A DNA stretch of 46,173 bases from an uncultured Pelagibacteraceae bacterium. GTDB taxonomy: Bacteria > Pseudomonadota > Alphaproteobacteria > Pelagibacterales > Pelagibacteraceae. Shown piece by piece: positions 10,201 through 18,651 of this stretch. The stretch lies in the NCBI GenBank assembly GCA_902632875.1, contig CACPEI010000002.1:1-46173 (forward strand). The letters run 5' to 3'. The notes below the pieces were generated by a model that saw nothing but the letters and a program-made list of their open reading frames with translations, had not been told where the DNA came from and did not search any database. Made by a program: the position numbers and the translations under genes. The first letter of the stretch is position 1, and each line of letters starts with the position of its first letter.

Positions 10201-10216
10201 AAATGCTAAATTATAA
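7205..10216 (+). CDS. soxA: Sarcosine oxidase subunit alpha
   Basis: Large subunit of sarcosine oxidase, which binds NAD and tetrahydrofolate and receives the methyl-derived formaldehyde as methylene-THF. Its 1003 residues fit the family. The N-terminal 100 or so residues form a ferredoxin-like domain without a cysteine cluster (GDTLASALLANGIHLVGRSFKYHR). An NAD Rossmann motif lies at about residue 172 (ILVIGAGISGIMAAKMAAKNG). The C-terminal third is a GcvT-like folate domain (from about 620) including ESKAARDSAGILDASTLGK and GEHSYEINI. It follows soxD with no gap and its last 14 bases overlap soxG. I see no broken motif. Confidence 0.96.
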   Translation: MTNNLRFKTSKFIDETYRVSFKFNNKTYFGFKGDTLASALLANGIHLVGRSFKYHRPRGIMTSGSEEPNAIIQLHDNSSRTEPNVRATEVEIYEGLVASSQNCWPSVNFDIGGINNLLSPILPAGFYYKTFMWPASFWEKYEYFIRKSAGLGKSPKVADPDIYEHNYIHCDILVIGAGISGIMAAKMAAKNGFKTLLVDEKSYLGGSSIYDNSEFSKINNQTTSSWLEKEINEISKIENLEIKTRTSVAAFHGYNFLLARENLTDHLPINQRANKVRQKLLKIRAKKVITATGSIERPLIFNNNDRPGILLSSAIKKYIDLYGVACGENNILFTNNDTAYETAISLIQRGIKINAIIDNREQIDSKISYEVEKNNIKIHKGYTVVDTYGYRRINKISIMKLSKDGQTVIGDKTKLNCDCLGVSGGWTPAVHLFTQSGGKLKFREEDQAFIPDVYPSDQISIGSCNGDFGLEEIIKNTLSSIKKFLDIDNSEYKTVETISSLNQSKRNIWLLPSDKSIGKTKSFVDYQNDATAKDIKLALREGFRSIEHVKRYTTTGMGTDQGKLGNMHALGIISETAGTKMGEHGTTTFRPPYTPLTFGTIVGRNVGEFFDIVRRTPMHDWHVANNAQFENVGQWKRAWYYPKNNENMHQAVQRESKAARDSAGILDASTLGKIDIQGTDASEFLNRVYTNAWSKLAVGKCRYGLMLNEDGMVYDDGVTTRLDENHYIMTTTTGGAANVLGKLEDYLQTEWPELDVYLSSVTDHYATISVCGPNSKKIISKVMPDLDLSDEKFPHMSFKNAKIDNIKCRVMRISFTGEHSYEINIQSNFGKSVWEKCIEAGKDFNITPYGTETMHLLRAEKGFIIVGQDTDATMTPIDLQMDWIVSKKKYDFVGKRSLYRSDTIRENRKQLVGLLTENPEEVLEEGAQIVADIKKSPIEMLGHVTSSYYSPNLKKSIALGVVKGGKNMLGQKLIIPMENKNINVTVADPVFLDKEGERLNAKL

Positions 10217-10766
10217 TCATACAATTAAAAATGAAAAATCATATCAAGGTCTACAAATGAACGAGGTTAAACCTGTTATGAAATTGATAGTAAGAGGTAA
10301 AACAAGAGAATTTTTATCAGCTGTTGGTAAATCTTTAAATATGGTTTTACCTACGAAAGCAAATACTTCCACTCAAAGTGAAAAATTGACTGCTTTATGG
10401 TTGAGTCCTGATGAATGGATGATTTTTTCCAATGGTGCTGTTAAAGAAAATACAAACTCTTATGACACTGAAACACTTTTAAATAAAAACATATCTAAAT
10501 TAAATTTAGGAGCTGTAGTGGATGTCACAGATCAATTCGTGAGAATTAATCTTAAAGGAGATAAGATATATGATTTGTTTCAAACAGGCTCTCCTTTTAA
10601 TTTTAATGATTTTAAGGGTAAAATTGGCTCAGTGACCCAAACAATTCTCGCAAAAATAGATGTAATCATTCATAATCAGAATAAAAATGAAGTGAATTTG
10701 TTTGTAAGACGCTCATTTTCTGAACATTTATTCGCATGGATGAATGATAGTGCGTCAAGATTATAG
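10203..10766 (+). CDS. soxG: Sarcosine oxidase subunit gamma
   Basis: GcvT-like accessory subunit that completes the alpha-beta-gamma-delta sarcosine oxidase. Its 187 residues are near the usual size. Characteristic segments are WLSPDEWMIFS, GAVVDVTDQFVRINLKG and the C-terminal VRRSFSEHLFAWMNDS. The ATG at 10203 lies inside the end of soxA. A second in-frame ATG at 10257 (residue 19) is possible, but would drop the N-terminal segment. It ends the sox genes; the solute-binding protein starts 35 bp further on with no terminator between them, so the transport genes are probably co-transcribed. Confidence 0.88.
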   Translation: MLNYNHTIKNEKSYQGLQMNEVKPVMKLIVRGKTREFLSAVGKSLNMVLPTKANTSTQSEKLTALWLSPDEWMIFSNGAVKENTNSYDTETLLNKNISKLNLGAVVDVTDQFVRINLKGDKIYDLFQTGSPFNFNDFKGKIGSVTQTILAKIDVIIHNQNKNEVNLFVRRSFSEHLFAWMNDSASRL

Positions 10767-10801
10767 TCACATTTAAATCTCAAATAAGTTAAAAAAAAAA
10801 T

Positions 10802-11569
10802 ATGAAAAAAATATTTTTAATAGCATTATTTGCTCTTTTACCCTTTTCTCTTAACGCAGAGTCTAATTTAGATAAAATTTTGTCTTCTGGAGTACTTAAA
10901 GTTGGTACTACTGGAGATTGGGATCCTATGACAGTCAAAGATCCTGCAACTAACAAATATAAAGGTTTCGATATCGATGTTATGAGTCAATTAGCTAAAG
11001 ACATGGGTGTTAAAATTGAGTTTGTACCTGCAGAATGGAAAACTATTGTTTCAGGAATAACATCTGCAAGATATGATATTTCAACTAGTGTTACAAAAAC
11101 ACCGAAGAGAGCTGAAGTAGCTGGTTTTACAGATACCTATTACAAATATGCTACTGTACCACTTGTTCTCAAAAAGAATTTAAAAAAATTTCCAACTTGG
11201 GAATCGCTTAATAACTCAAACGTAACAATAGCAACTACTCTTGGTACTTCCCAAGAAGAAAAGGCAAAAGAATTTTTCCCGAAATCAAAATTAAACTCAA
11301 TTGAAGCCCCAGCAAGAGACTTTCAAGAAGTCTTGGCAGGTAGAGCTGATGGTAATATTACAAGTTCAACAGAGGCAAATAAATTAGTCATTAAATATCC
11401 TCAGTTAGCAATCGTTCCAGATGGTGGAAAAAATCCAGCATTTTTAGCAATGATGGTACCAAAAGGTGATACTAAGTGGAATGATTATGTCAATAAATGG
11501 ATTAAAGACAAAAAATCTTCAGGCTTCTTCACAAAGTTATTAGCTAAATATAATTTAAAGAGCTTATAA
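10802..11569 (+). CDS. Periplasmic solute-binding protein, family 3 (amino-acid / cyclohexadienyl dehydratase-like)
   Basis: A 255-residue exported protein of the type that binds small amines or amino acids for an ABC transporter. Residues 1-19 form a signal peptide ending in LNA. The mature part has the family 3 pattern: [28 protein letters not shown], a carboxylate-binding arginine at Arg103 ([17 protein letters not shown]) and [16 protein letters not shown]. From memory, its TTGDWDP start and Glu191 align with the periplasmic cyclohexadienyl dehydratase PheC, where the matching glutamate is catalytic. The permease gene immediately downstream argues for transport instead. Its position after soxBDAG suggests a methylated amine or glycine-like ligand, but the ligand is not readable from sequence. 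Confidence 0.8.
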   Translation: MKKIFLIALFALLPFSLNAESNLDKILSSGVLKVGTTGDWDPMTVKDPATNKYKGFDIDVMSQLAKDMGVKIEFVPAEWKTIVSGITSARYDISTSVTKTPKRAEVAGFTDTYYKYATVPLVLKKNLKKFPTWESLNNSNVTIATTLGTSQEEKAKEFFPKSKLNSIEAPARDFQEVLAGRADGNITSSTEANKLVIKYPQLAIVPDGGKNPAFLAMMVPKGDTKWNDYVNKWIKDKKSSGFFTKLLAKYNLKSL

Positions 11570-11609
11570 AAAATTAGTAATTAATTTTTTATTCTTTATA
11601 AGTTAACGG

Positions 11610-12341
11610 GTGAAAAATCTATTTTTATTAATTCTAATTTTTCCATTAACGTCATGCGGTAGGACTGAATTAAATTGGTTAATCTTATCACCAAACAACA
11701 TTGAGGGGTTAACTAATCTGAAATTTTTATTAAGTGGTTTAACAACTACTATTTATATTAGCGTAATCTCAATCATTATTTCTATTATTCTTGGCCTCTT
11801 AATCGCTATCCCATCACTGGCTAAAAGTAAATTCTTAACCTATCTTAATATTGGCTATGTTGAGATTGTAAGAGCAATTCCTTTGCTAGTTTTAATTTTA
11901 TGGATCTATTATGGTCTACCAATCATGACAGGTATTAGTTTTAGCCCATTCGTTTCTGGTATCATAGCTCTATCAATAAGTGAAAGTGCTTTCCAAGCAG
12001 AAATATTTAGAGCAGGAATCAATTCAATAAAAAAATCACAATGGGAGGCTGGAAGCTCCTTGGGATTAAGTTTTTTTAGAAAATTGAGATTAGTTATTCT
12101 ACCTCAAGCAATAAAGAATATTTTACCAGCTATTGGTAATCAATTCGTATATGTGCTTAAAATGTCCTCTCTTGTATCGATAATTGGTATTGGAGATTTA
12201 ACTAGAAAAGCAAACGAATTAGTTGTGACGACTTATCGTCCACTGGAAATATATACATTTCTAATTCTAGAATATTTAGTCTTAATATTAGTTGTTTCTT
12301 ATCTTGTTAGAAAATTAGAAAAAAAATTACAAAAAGATTAA
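11610..12341 (+). CDS. Amino-acid-type ABC transporter permease (HisM/GlnP family)
   Basis: Inner-membrane channel subunit of a polar amino acid ABC importer, 243 residues with about five or six hydrophobic segments. The cytoplasmic loop that contacts the ATPase is clear: EAGSSLGLSFFRKLRLVILP, the EAA motif. The start is GTG at 11610, 40 bp after the binding protein. An ATG alternative early in the gene is lacking. The first 18 residues, MKNLFLLILIFPLTSCGR, look like a lipoprotein signal with a lipobox cysteine at 16, which is odd for a permease of this family. No ATP-binding subunit is encoded nearby, so it must be supplied in trans. Its stop overlaps the convergent nuclease stop by 4 bp. 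Confidence 0.88.
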   Translation: MKNLFLLILIFPLTSCGRTELNWLILSPNNIEGLTNLKFLLSGLTTTIYISVISIIISIILGLLIAIPSLAKSKFLTYLNIGYVEIVRAIPLLVLILWIYYGLPIMTGISFSPFVSGIIALSISESAFQAEIFRAGINSIKKSQWEAGSSLGLSFFRKLRLVILPQAIKNILPAIGNQFVYVLKMSSLVSIIGIGDLTRKANELVVTTYRPLEIYTFLILEYLVLILVVSYLVRKLEKKLQKD

Positions 12342-12817
12342 TTTTTTCTTCTATAGTCCCAAGGATATTCAAATGTCATTGCCCACATACCTTTTTTATT
12401 TTTTTTGGCATAATCCTCATCTTGAATATATTTTGTTGAATATTTCCTGTAAGCAAAAGCATAACCTTCTCGAACAAGATACTTAGATAGACTTTGATTA
12501 TTTACAAAACATTCAGCTAAAATTCTCTTATATCTATCTACACCCTCCTTTACACATTTTACTTTGTTTTTACCTATCTTATTAATAAGTAATTGTTTTG
12601 CTTGAATTCCACATTTGATAACCTCATTATTCTTATTACAAATTTGTTTAATTTCAGGAGTATCAATACCACTAAAACGAATTTTTTCGTTTTTTAAATG
12701 AATAGTATCTCCGTCTATAACCTTTATTTCACTAGATTTTACATCAAGGTATGTGACTAAGAAAAATATTAGACAAATACTAGTAAGTAAAAAGACTTTT
12801 ATTTTGTTTGAAAACAT
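12338..12817 (-). CDS. Staphylococcal-nuclease-like (SNase/thermonuclease) exported nuclease
   Basis: A 159-residue protein with an N-terminal hydrophobic segment (residues 7-23) that is either a signal peptide or a membrane anchor, followed by an SNase OB-fold. Active-site residues match staphylococcal nuclease: Asp35 (VIDGDTI), Arg47 (IRFSGIDTPE), Asp52-Thr53, Glu55, and Arg98 (DRYKRILAE). I infer Ca2+-dependent cleavage of DNA or RNA outside the cytoplasm, perhaps for nucleotide and phosphate scavenging. The ATG lies 38 bp inside the 3' end of the MATE gene. It is the last gene of a minus-strand run and its stop overlaps that of the convergent ABC permease. Confidence 0.88.
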   Translation of the reverse strand: MFSNKIKVFLLTSICLIFFLVTYLDVKSSEIKVIDGDTIHLKNEKIRFSGIDTPEIKQICNKNNEVIKCGIQAKQLLINKIGKNKVKCVKEGVDRYKRILAECFVNNQSLSKYLVREGYAFAYRKYSTKYIQDEDYAKKNKKGMWAMTFEYPWDYRRKN

Positions 12818-14150
12818 TATTCAAAAAATACCCAATAAACATTAGAACTGCAATTCCCATAAACCAATTTGTTACTAAAATTGTATAAAAAATATCCTCG
12901 TAATCACCTCCTTTAATATTAATTACATACCATAAACTTAAAAATGGAAGGGCTGTTAATCTTAGAATACTTAAATAAAGACTATACAATGGTTTTTTGA
13001 CTGCTTGGAATGCGGCAGTGGTTATGAAAAAGACTGGGTAAATTGGGCCGATTAATGCTGCAACTTTTAGATATATTGCACCATGCTTAATAGCCTCAGA
13101 ATTGTCCGTAAATAATGAAACCAAAAACTCTGCACCAAAAAAAATTATTATACCTGCACAGATCATAAAAGATGATCCAAACAAAAGAGCTTTTCTATAT
13201 AATTCTCTTAATCTATCATAATTTTTTGCACCAAAATTTTGTCCACCAATAGATAATACTGCTGTATTTAACCCAATTACAGGAAGTAGAAAAACTTGTT
13301 CAATTCTAAGAGCAGCACCATAACCAGCAGTAGCTAAATCTCCAAATTGACCAATGAAGTAAAGGATGTTGAACAAACCAACGCCAATCAACAACATGCT
13401 AAACATCACAGGAATCGTCTGATACAAGAGTTCCCCAAGAAGATCAAATTTTGGAATAAAACACTCAGGCTTAAGATATTGCTTTAATTCACAACAATAA
13501 ACTTTATATGCTAAATACAAAAGACCAACAAACTGAGCCACTACAGTAGCTATTGCAAGTCCAGCTATACCAAATGCTGGAATAAAACCATAACCAAAAA
13601 TAAATAATGGATTAAGAATAATATTTAAAAAGAAACTAAAAATTAAAACGTTTCTGTAACTTTTTGTATCCCCTTGCGCATTTAGTGTTCCATTTAGGGA
13701 AATTTGTATCAAAACAATTATAGTTCCATAAAAAATTACATCTAGATATTTTCTAGTTAATATAATTGCCTCTTGGTCTGATCCCATAAGAGAAAGTAAA
13801 AAATCTGAAACATTCAAACCAAAAAAAGTAACTAGTATGGATAAAAAAATTGCAAAAATAATTGATTGAGCAACAAATAATGACGCCTTCTTTTTATTAT
13901 TAGCGCCTATATTATTTCCAATTAAAGTATTAGTTCCAGCAGTTAATCCAACACCTATTGCAATAATAGTAAAATAAATTGGAAAAGATTTTGCGATCGC
14001 TGCTATTGCTTCAGCAGATATTCTTCCTGCGAACCATGTATCTACTAGATTGTAAAAGGTTTGAAATAATGAACCAACACTTGCTGGAATAGTAACTTTT
14101 CTCAATAAAAACCATATTGGATCTTTAGTTAATTTGAAAGATTGTGACAA
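12780..14150 (-). CDS. MATE-family multidrug/toxin efflux transporter
   Basis: A 456-residue inner-membrane protein with about twelve hydrophobic segments in two similar halves. MATE signatures are visible: PASVGSLFQTFYNLVDTWFAGRI at the start of helix 1, GVGLTAGTNTLIGNNIGANNKKKA after helix 2, and the matching AVLSIGGQNFGAKNYDRLRELYRKA in the second half. The family exports cationic drugs or metabolites against H+ or Na+ gradients; the substrate here is unknown. It starts 8 bp after trhO and overlaps the nuclease gene by 38 bp, so it is part of the gatCAB-led operon. Confidence 0.9.
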   Translation of the reverse strand: MSQSFKLTKDPIWFLLRKVTIPASVGSLFQTFYNLVDTWFAGRISAEAIAAIAKSFPIYFTIIAIGVGLTAGTNTLIGNNIGANNKKKASLFVAQSIIFAIFLSILVTFFGLNVSDFLLSLMGSDQEAIILTRKYLDVIFYGTIIVLIQISLNGTLNAQGDTKSYRNVLIFSFFLNIILNPLFIFGYGFIPAFGIAGLAIATVVAQFVGLLYLAYKVYCCELKQYLKPECFIPKFDLLGELLYQTIPVMFSMLLIGVGLFNILYFIGQFGDLATAGYGAALRIEQVFLLPVIGLNTAVLSIGGQNFGAKNYDRLRELYRKALLFGSSFMICAGIIIFFGAEFLVSLFTDNSEAIKHGAIYLKVAALIGPIYPVFFITTAAFQAVKKPLYSLYLSILRLTALPFLSLWYVINIKGGDYEDIFYTILVTNWFMGIAVLMFIGYFLNNVFKQNKSLFTY

Positions 14151-14158
14151 ATAAATCC

Positions 14159-15067
14159 TTAGTTAAATTCTTTTTGAAAATTATATTTTTTTCCTGATAG
14201 TTTTGCCTTGTATATCTGACTTTGTCTCATTCTAAAACGAGATTTTTGGTTTTTTGTGAGTTTATCAAAACAATTAGGACAAGTTACACCCTCCTCATAT
14301 CTTTTAGATTTTTTATCTTTAATTGAAATTGGTTGTCTACATCCACCACAAATTGAATAGGTTCCTTGTTCTAATCCATGTTTTAAACTTACTCTGTTGT
14401 CAAATACAAAACACTCACCTTTCCATAAACTGTTTTTTTGTTTAATTTTTTTTAAGTAATTCAAAATTCCACCCTTTAATTGATAAATATTTTTAAAACC
14501 TTTTTTTTCTAAAAATACAGAAGCTTTTTCACACCTAATTCCACCAGTGCAAAACATTGCTATTGGCTGATCTTTTTTTAATTTTTTTAAGTATTTTGGG
14601 AAATCTCTAAAATTATCTATATTTGGATTTACTGATTTTTTAAAAGAACCAACTTTATGTTCAAAAGGTTTTCTTGCATCTAATAAAAAAGTTTTCTTTT
14701 TTTTTATCAATTTATTCCACTTTATTGGGTCGATATGATTATTTTTTTTTTTAAATTTATTCGACATTTTAAGATCCATTGGAACAACTTCCTCTTTGAT
14801 TTTTATTTTAGGTTTATAAAAAGGTTTAAATTCACTTTTTGAATTATTATAACTATCAAATTTTTTAATACCTAAAATTTTTTTTAATCTGATAATTGAA
14901 GCTTTAATATCTTTATTTTTTCCTGATATACATCCATTTAATCCTTCTTCTGATATAATAATTGATCCATTTATGTTTTTATTAATTAAAAGATTATTTA
15001 ATGTTTTTTGATTTTTTTTTAAATCATTTATTTTTTGAAATTTATAAAAACCAAATACAGTGAACAT
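14159..15067 (-). CDS. trhO: tRNA uridine 5-hydroxylase, rhodanese family (TrhO/YceA)
   Basis: The family performs oxygen-dependent hydroxylation of U34 in tRNAs (ho5U, a precursor of cmo5U/mo5U). The 302-residue protein has the N-terminal acylphosphatase-like domain with ISEEGLNGCISG (39-50). The rhodanese domain holds LLDARKPFEHKVG (128-140) and the active loop FCTGGIRCEK, with its cysteines at 173 and 179. A C-terminal cysteine cluster (CGGCRQP ... CPNC) is typical of the family. It is unusually lysine-rich. The ATG overlaps the stop of the O-methyltransferase gene by one base. Company with gatCAB makes a translation-related role natural. Confidence 0.92.
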   Translation of the reverse strand: MFTVFGFYKFQKINDLKKNQKTLNNLLINKNINGSIIISEEGLNGCISGKNKDIKASIIRLKKILGIKKFDSYNNSKSEFKPFYKPKIKIKEEVVPMDLKMSNKFKKKNNHIDPIKWNKLIKKKKTFLLDARKPFEHKVGSFKKSVNPNIDNFRDFPKYLKKLKKDQPIAMFCTGGIRCEKASVFLEKKGFKNIYQLKGGILNYLKKIKQKNSLWKGECFVFDNRVSLKHGLEQGTYSICGGCRQPISIKDKKSKRYEEGVTCPNCFDKLTKNQKSRFRMRQSQIYKAKLSGKKYNFQKEFN

Positions 15068-15717
15068 TAAATTTTCCTACACACAGTCATTCCATCTCCG
15101 AAAGGAACCATGACCTTTTCAATTCTTTTATCCTTAGAGATAAAATTATTTAAATCTCTTATACTTTTCGTAAATTTATCATTTATATCTTTGTTAATTA
15201 CTTCACCATGCCATAATACATTATCGATAATCACTAAACCATTTTTATTCAATAGATCTAACGATATTTCATAATATTTTTGGTAATTCATTTTATCTGC
15301 ATCAATAAAAACTAAATCAAATTTTTCATTTCTAATACTCATCAAGCTTTCTAATGCTGGTTTAATTATTGTTTTAATCTTATGATCTTGATTTGCTTTT
15401 TTAAAAAAATTTTTAGCAATTTTATTTGTCTCCTCATTTTTATCTAAAGCAACTATGCTACCATCATCTGGTAAAGCTAGTGACATGGACAACGTACTTA
15501 AACCTGTAAAAGTTCCTATCTCTAGGACTTTTTTGATTTTAGAAACCTTAATAATTAAATGTAGAAATTGACACTGGGAAATAGAGATTTGCATTCTTTT
15601 TGAGTCACCAAGTGATAAATTATAATCTATTATTTCTTTTTGAACTGGATGTAATTTCAAACCATTCTTTAGAATATAATCTTGTAAATGTTTTGTTATA
15701 TTAAGGTCTGAACCCAT
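15067..15717 (-). CDS. SAM-dependent O-methyltransferase (caffeoyl-CoA OMT / YrrM-TrmR-like family)
   Basis: A 216-residue methyltransferase. The SAM-binding motif I is VLEIGTFTGLSTLSMS (from about residue 63). An acidic motif LDKNEE follows, then FDLVFIDADKMNYQKYY and GLVIIDNVLWHGEVI, the metal-binding segments of the Methyltransf_3 family. From established knowledge, one bacterial member (TrmR) methylates 5-hydroxyuridine at tRNA position 34 to 5-methoxyuridine. Since trhO, which makes ho5U, directly overlaps this gene by one base, I infer this may be TrmR, giving a two-step mo5U34 pathway. A small-molecule catechol-type substrate remains possible. Confidence 0.85.
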   Translation of the reverse strand: MGSDLNITKHLQDYILKNGLKLHPVQKEIIDYNLSLGDSKRMQISISQCQFLHLIIKVSKIKKVLEIGTFTGLSTLSMSLALPDDGSIVALDKNEETNKIAKNFFKKANQDHKIKTIIKPALESLMSIRNEKFDLVFIDADKMNYQKYYEISLDLLNKNGLVIIDNVLWHGEVINKDINDKFTKSIRDLNNFISKDKRIEKVMVPFGDGMTVCRKI

Positions 15718-15721
15718 AACC

Positions 15722-17197
15722 TTATAATTTTTTCTTTAGGATCTCATTGATTAATTGGGGGTTAGCTTTTCCACCTGATACCTTCATTGCTTGACCAACA
15801 AAAAAACCAAATAATTTTTCTTTACCTTGTTTATATTCAATAGCTTTTTCTCTATTGTCATTAATTATTTTGTCAATTAATGCCTCTAAAGCTTTTGGAT
15901 CACTTTGTTGTTTTAATCCTTTTTCCTCTACAATTTTTTGTGGATCTTTATCACCATCGATCATCAGTTCAAAAACAGTTTTTGCTATCTTTCCTGAGAT
16001 AGTCCCATTCTTAATAAGATTTATCAATATAGCGAAATTCTTAGCACTCACTGGACTTTGAGAAATTTCTAAACCTTTGCTGTTTAAAACGGCAAATAGT
16101 TCTCCTGTAATCCAATTGACTGCCAACTTAATATCTTTGTTTTTACCCATTTTAGCTACAACCTCTTCAAAGTATTTTGCAGTATCAATATCAGACACTA
16201 AAATATTGGCTTCATAAGAAGACAATTTAAACTCTTCAATAAATCTTTTCTTTTTATCATCAGGAAGTTCTGGAATATCATTTTTAAGTTCTTCAATAAA
16301 TTTTTCCGAAACCTCCAAAGGTAATAAATCAGGGTCCGGAAAATATCTATAATCATGAGCGTCTTCTTTTGATCTCATTGACCTTGTCTCATTTTTCTTC
16401 GTATCAAAAAGTCTTGTTTCTTGATCAATAGTTTTGCCCTCTTCTATTAAATCAACTTGCCTATTAGCCTCAAATTCTATCGCCATTTGCATAAATTTAA
16501 TTGAATTAACATTTTTAATTTCACATCGAGTACCAAATTCTTTTGAGCCTTTTGGTCTTACAGAAACATTCACATCAGCTCTTAAAGAGCCCTCTTGCAT
16601 ATTTCCATCACAGGTTCCTAAATATCTCATTATAGATCGTAATTTTTTAATGTAAGCATTAACCTCATCTGGGGATCTTAGGTCAGGCTTACTCACTATT
16701 TCCATTAAAGCTACCCCTGATCTGTTTAAATCTACAAAAGTATTTTGTGGGTCAAGATCATGAATACTTTTTCCAGCGTCTTGTTCTAGATGTAATCTTT
16801 CTATACCAACTTCTTTTTGACCATTAGGCATATCCAAAATAACTTTACCCTCACCTACTATTGGATCTTTAAATTGTGATATTTGATATCCTTGAGGTAA
16901 ATCAGCATAAAAATAATTTTTTCTATCAAATACTGAACGTTTATTAATTTTTGCATTAAGGCCAATACCAGTTTTAATTGCTTGTTTAACACAAAATTCA
17001 TTAATTACTGGTAACATTCCTGGAAATGCAGCATCAACTAAACTAACCTGTGTATTAGGTTCTGCTCCAAATGTAGTTGCTGAAGTAGAAAATAATTTCG
17101 ACTCAGATAAAACTTGAGCATGAACTTCTAAACCAATTACAACCTCATACTGATTATCTTTTCGATTGATTAAATATTCTGTATCTTTTTTACTCAT
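15722..17197 (-). CDS. gatB: Asp-tRNA(Asn)/Glu-tRNA(Gln) amidotransferase subunit B
   Basis: Binds and phosphorylates the mischarged Glu-tRNA(Gln) (or Asp-tRNA(Asn)) so that GatA-released ammonia can amidate it. The 491 residues match the family. The signature [20 protein letters not shown] is at the start, the PET112 core ([45 protein letters not shown]) follows, and the C-terminal YqeY-like tail is complete. The start overlaps the gatA stop by 4 bp. The presence of GatCAB implies that Gln-tRNA and possibly Asn-tRNA are made indirectly, as usual for Alphaproteobacteria. Confidence 0.97.
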   Translation of the reverse strand: MSKKDTEYLINRKDNQYEVVIGLEVHAQVLSESKLFSTSATTFGAEPNTQVSLVDAAFPGMLPVINEFCVKQAIKTGIGLNAKINKRSVFDRKNYFYADLPQGYQISQFKDPIVGEGKVILDMPNGQKEVGIERLHLEQDAGKSIHDLDPQNTFVDLNRSGVALMEIVSKPDLRSPDEVNAYIKKLRSIMRYLGTCDGNMQEGSLRADVNVSVRPKGSKEFGTRCEIKNVNSIKFMQMAIEFEANRQVDLIEEGKTIDQETRLFDTKKNETRSMRSKEDAHDYRYFPDPDLLPLEVSEKFIEELKNDIPELPDDKKKRFIEEFKLSSYEANILVSDIDTAKYFEEVVAKMGKNKDIKLAVNWITGELFAVLNSKGLEISQSPVSAKNFAILINLIKNGTISGKIAKTVFELMIDGDKDPQKIVEEKGLKQQSDPKALEALIDKIINDNREKAIEYKQGKEKLFGFFVGQAMKVSGGKANPQLINEILKKKL

Positions 17198-18651
17198 TTA
17201 ATCCACCAATCAGTAATTTTATTTTTAAAATTAATCTTTTCTTCCATAGCATAAGCTATATTCAATATATTTTGTTCATCAAAAGCTTTGCCAATAATTT
17301 GTAAACCTAAAGGATAACCTTTTGAGTCATGTCCAGCAGGTATTGAGATGCCTGGAAGTCCAGCTAAGTTAACAGGGACTGTAAATATATCGTTAAGATA
17401 CATTGAAACTGGATCATTTGTTTTTTCACCTATTTTAAATGCCGAGCTAGGTGTTGATGGAGTTAAAATTGCATCGACTTTTTTATAAGCCTCATCAAAA
17501 TCATTTTTGATAAGTTTCCTCACTTTTTGAGCTTTGAGATAATATGCATCGTAATACCCAGAAGATAAAACATAAGTTCCAATCATAATTCTTCTTTGAA
17601 CTTCAGCACCAAAACCTTCTGATCTAGTTTTTTCGTACATATCAATTAAATTTTCACCTTTAGCTCTAAATCCATACTTAACACCATCATATCTTGCTAA
17701 GTTTGATGATGCTTCTGCTGGGGCAACTATATAATATGTTGGTAAGGCATAACTTGTATTTGGCAGAGAAATATCAATAGTTTCGGCACCACAATCTTTA
17801 ATATATTGAATACCTTTTTGCCAAAGACCTTCGATTTCCTTTGGCATACCATCGACTCTATATTCTTTTGGTATTCCAATTTTTTTTCCTTTTATATTAT
17901 TTGTAAGTTCTTTACTGTAATGATTTCTTTTAAAATCTATTGAAGTAGAGTCTTTAGGATCATATGAACTAATCACTTCATGTAATAAAGCACAATCTTT
18001 TACGTTTTGTGCCATTGGTCCAGCTTGATCCAATGATGAAGCAAAAGCAACTATTCCATATCTCGAGCAACTACCGTATGTAGGTTTCAATCCTACAATT
18101 CCAGTGAAAGAAGCTGGTTGTCTAATTGATCCACCAGTATCAGTGCCAATTGTAACAGGAGTCAATTGTCCAGCTACAGCTGAAGCTGAACCACCAGATG
18201 AACCTCCCGGAACTAAATTTTTATCAATAGGGCTTTGAACATTACCAAAAAAACTTGTTTCATTTGATGAACCCATAGCAAATTCATCACAGTTTAGTTT
18301 ACCTAGAAGTATTGCACCTTCATTCCAAATATTTTCAGTTACTGTTGACTCATAAGTTGGTACAAAGTTATTCAAAATTTTACTACCAGCAGTTGTTTTA
18401 ATATTTTTTGTACAAAATAAATCTTTAACTGCCATCGGAATACCAGGCAGTTTTGAATTTAGGTTTGGTTTTTCATCAAATTTTTTTGCTTTATCCAATG
18501 CTGAAGTAAAGTCGTTTGTGATATAAGCGTTCAATTCACCAGATTTTTCAGATCTATCAATAAATGCTTTGGTCACATCAGTTGAGGAAAGTTTTTTATT
18601 CTTAATATTCTCAACCAGTTCTGTTAGAGATTGTTTTGTTATATCTGACAT
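17194..18651 (-). CDS. gatA: Asp-tRNA(Asn)/Glu-tRNA(Gln) amidotransferase subunit A
   Basis: Glutaminase subunit that releases ammonia from glutamine for the GatB site. The 485-residue amidase-signature enzyme shows the catalytic Lys in [10 protein letters not shown], the glycine/serine loop [14 protein letters not shown] with the cis-Ser, and the Ser nucleophile in [14 protein letters not shown], followed by [13 protein letters not shown]. All three catalytic residues are present. It overlaps gatC by one base and gatB by four, so the three subunits are probably coupled in translation in the order C-A-B. Confidence 0.97.
   Translation of the reverse strand: MSDITKQSLTELVENIKNKKLSSTDVTKAFIDRSEKSGELNAYITNDFTSALDKAKKFDEKPNLNSKLPGIPMAVKDLFCTKNIKTTAGSKILNNFVPTYESTVTENIWNEGAILLGKLNCDEFAMGSSNETSFFGNVQSPIDKNLVPGGSSGGSASAVAGQLTPVTIGTDTGGSIRQPASFTGIVGLKPTYGSCSRYGIVAFASSLDQAGPMAQNVKDCALLHEVISSYDPKDSTSIDFKRNHYSKELTNNIKGKKIGIPKEYRVDGMPKEIEGLWQKGIQYIKDCGAETIDISLPNTSYALPTYYIVAPAEASSNLARYDGVKYGFRAKGENLIDMYEKTRSEGFGAEVQRRIMIGTYVLSSGYYDAYYLKAQKVRKLIKNDFDEAYKKVDAILTPSTPSSAFKIGEKTNDPVSMYLNDIFTVPVNLAGLPGISIPAGHDSKGYPLGLQIIGKAFDEQNILNIAYAMEEKINFKNKITDWWIK

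Noticed and set aside
12309..12352. A-run and T-run around the permease/nuclease stops as a bidirectional terminator
   Set aside because: The complementary A and T tracts could pair but have no GC in the stem and differ in length; too weak to call.
14401..15010. Long T/A runs in trhO as terminators
   Set aside because: They are lysine codons (AAA) read on the minus strand, inside a continuous frame with no stem-loops before them.
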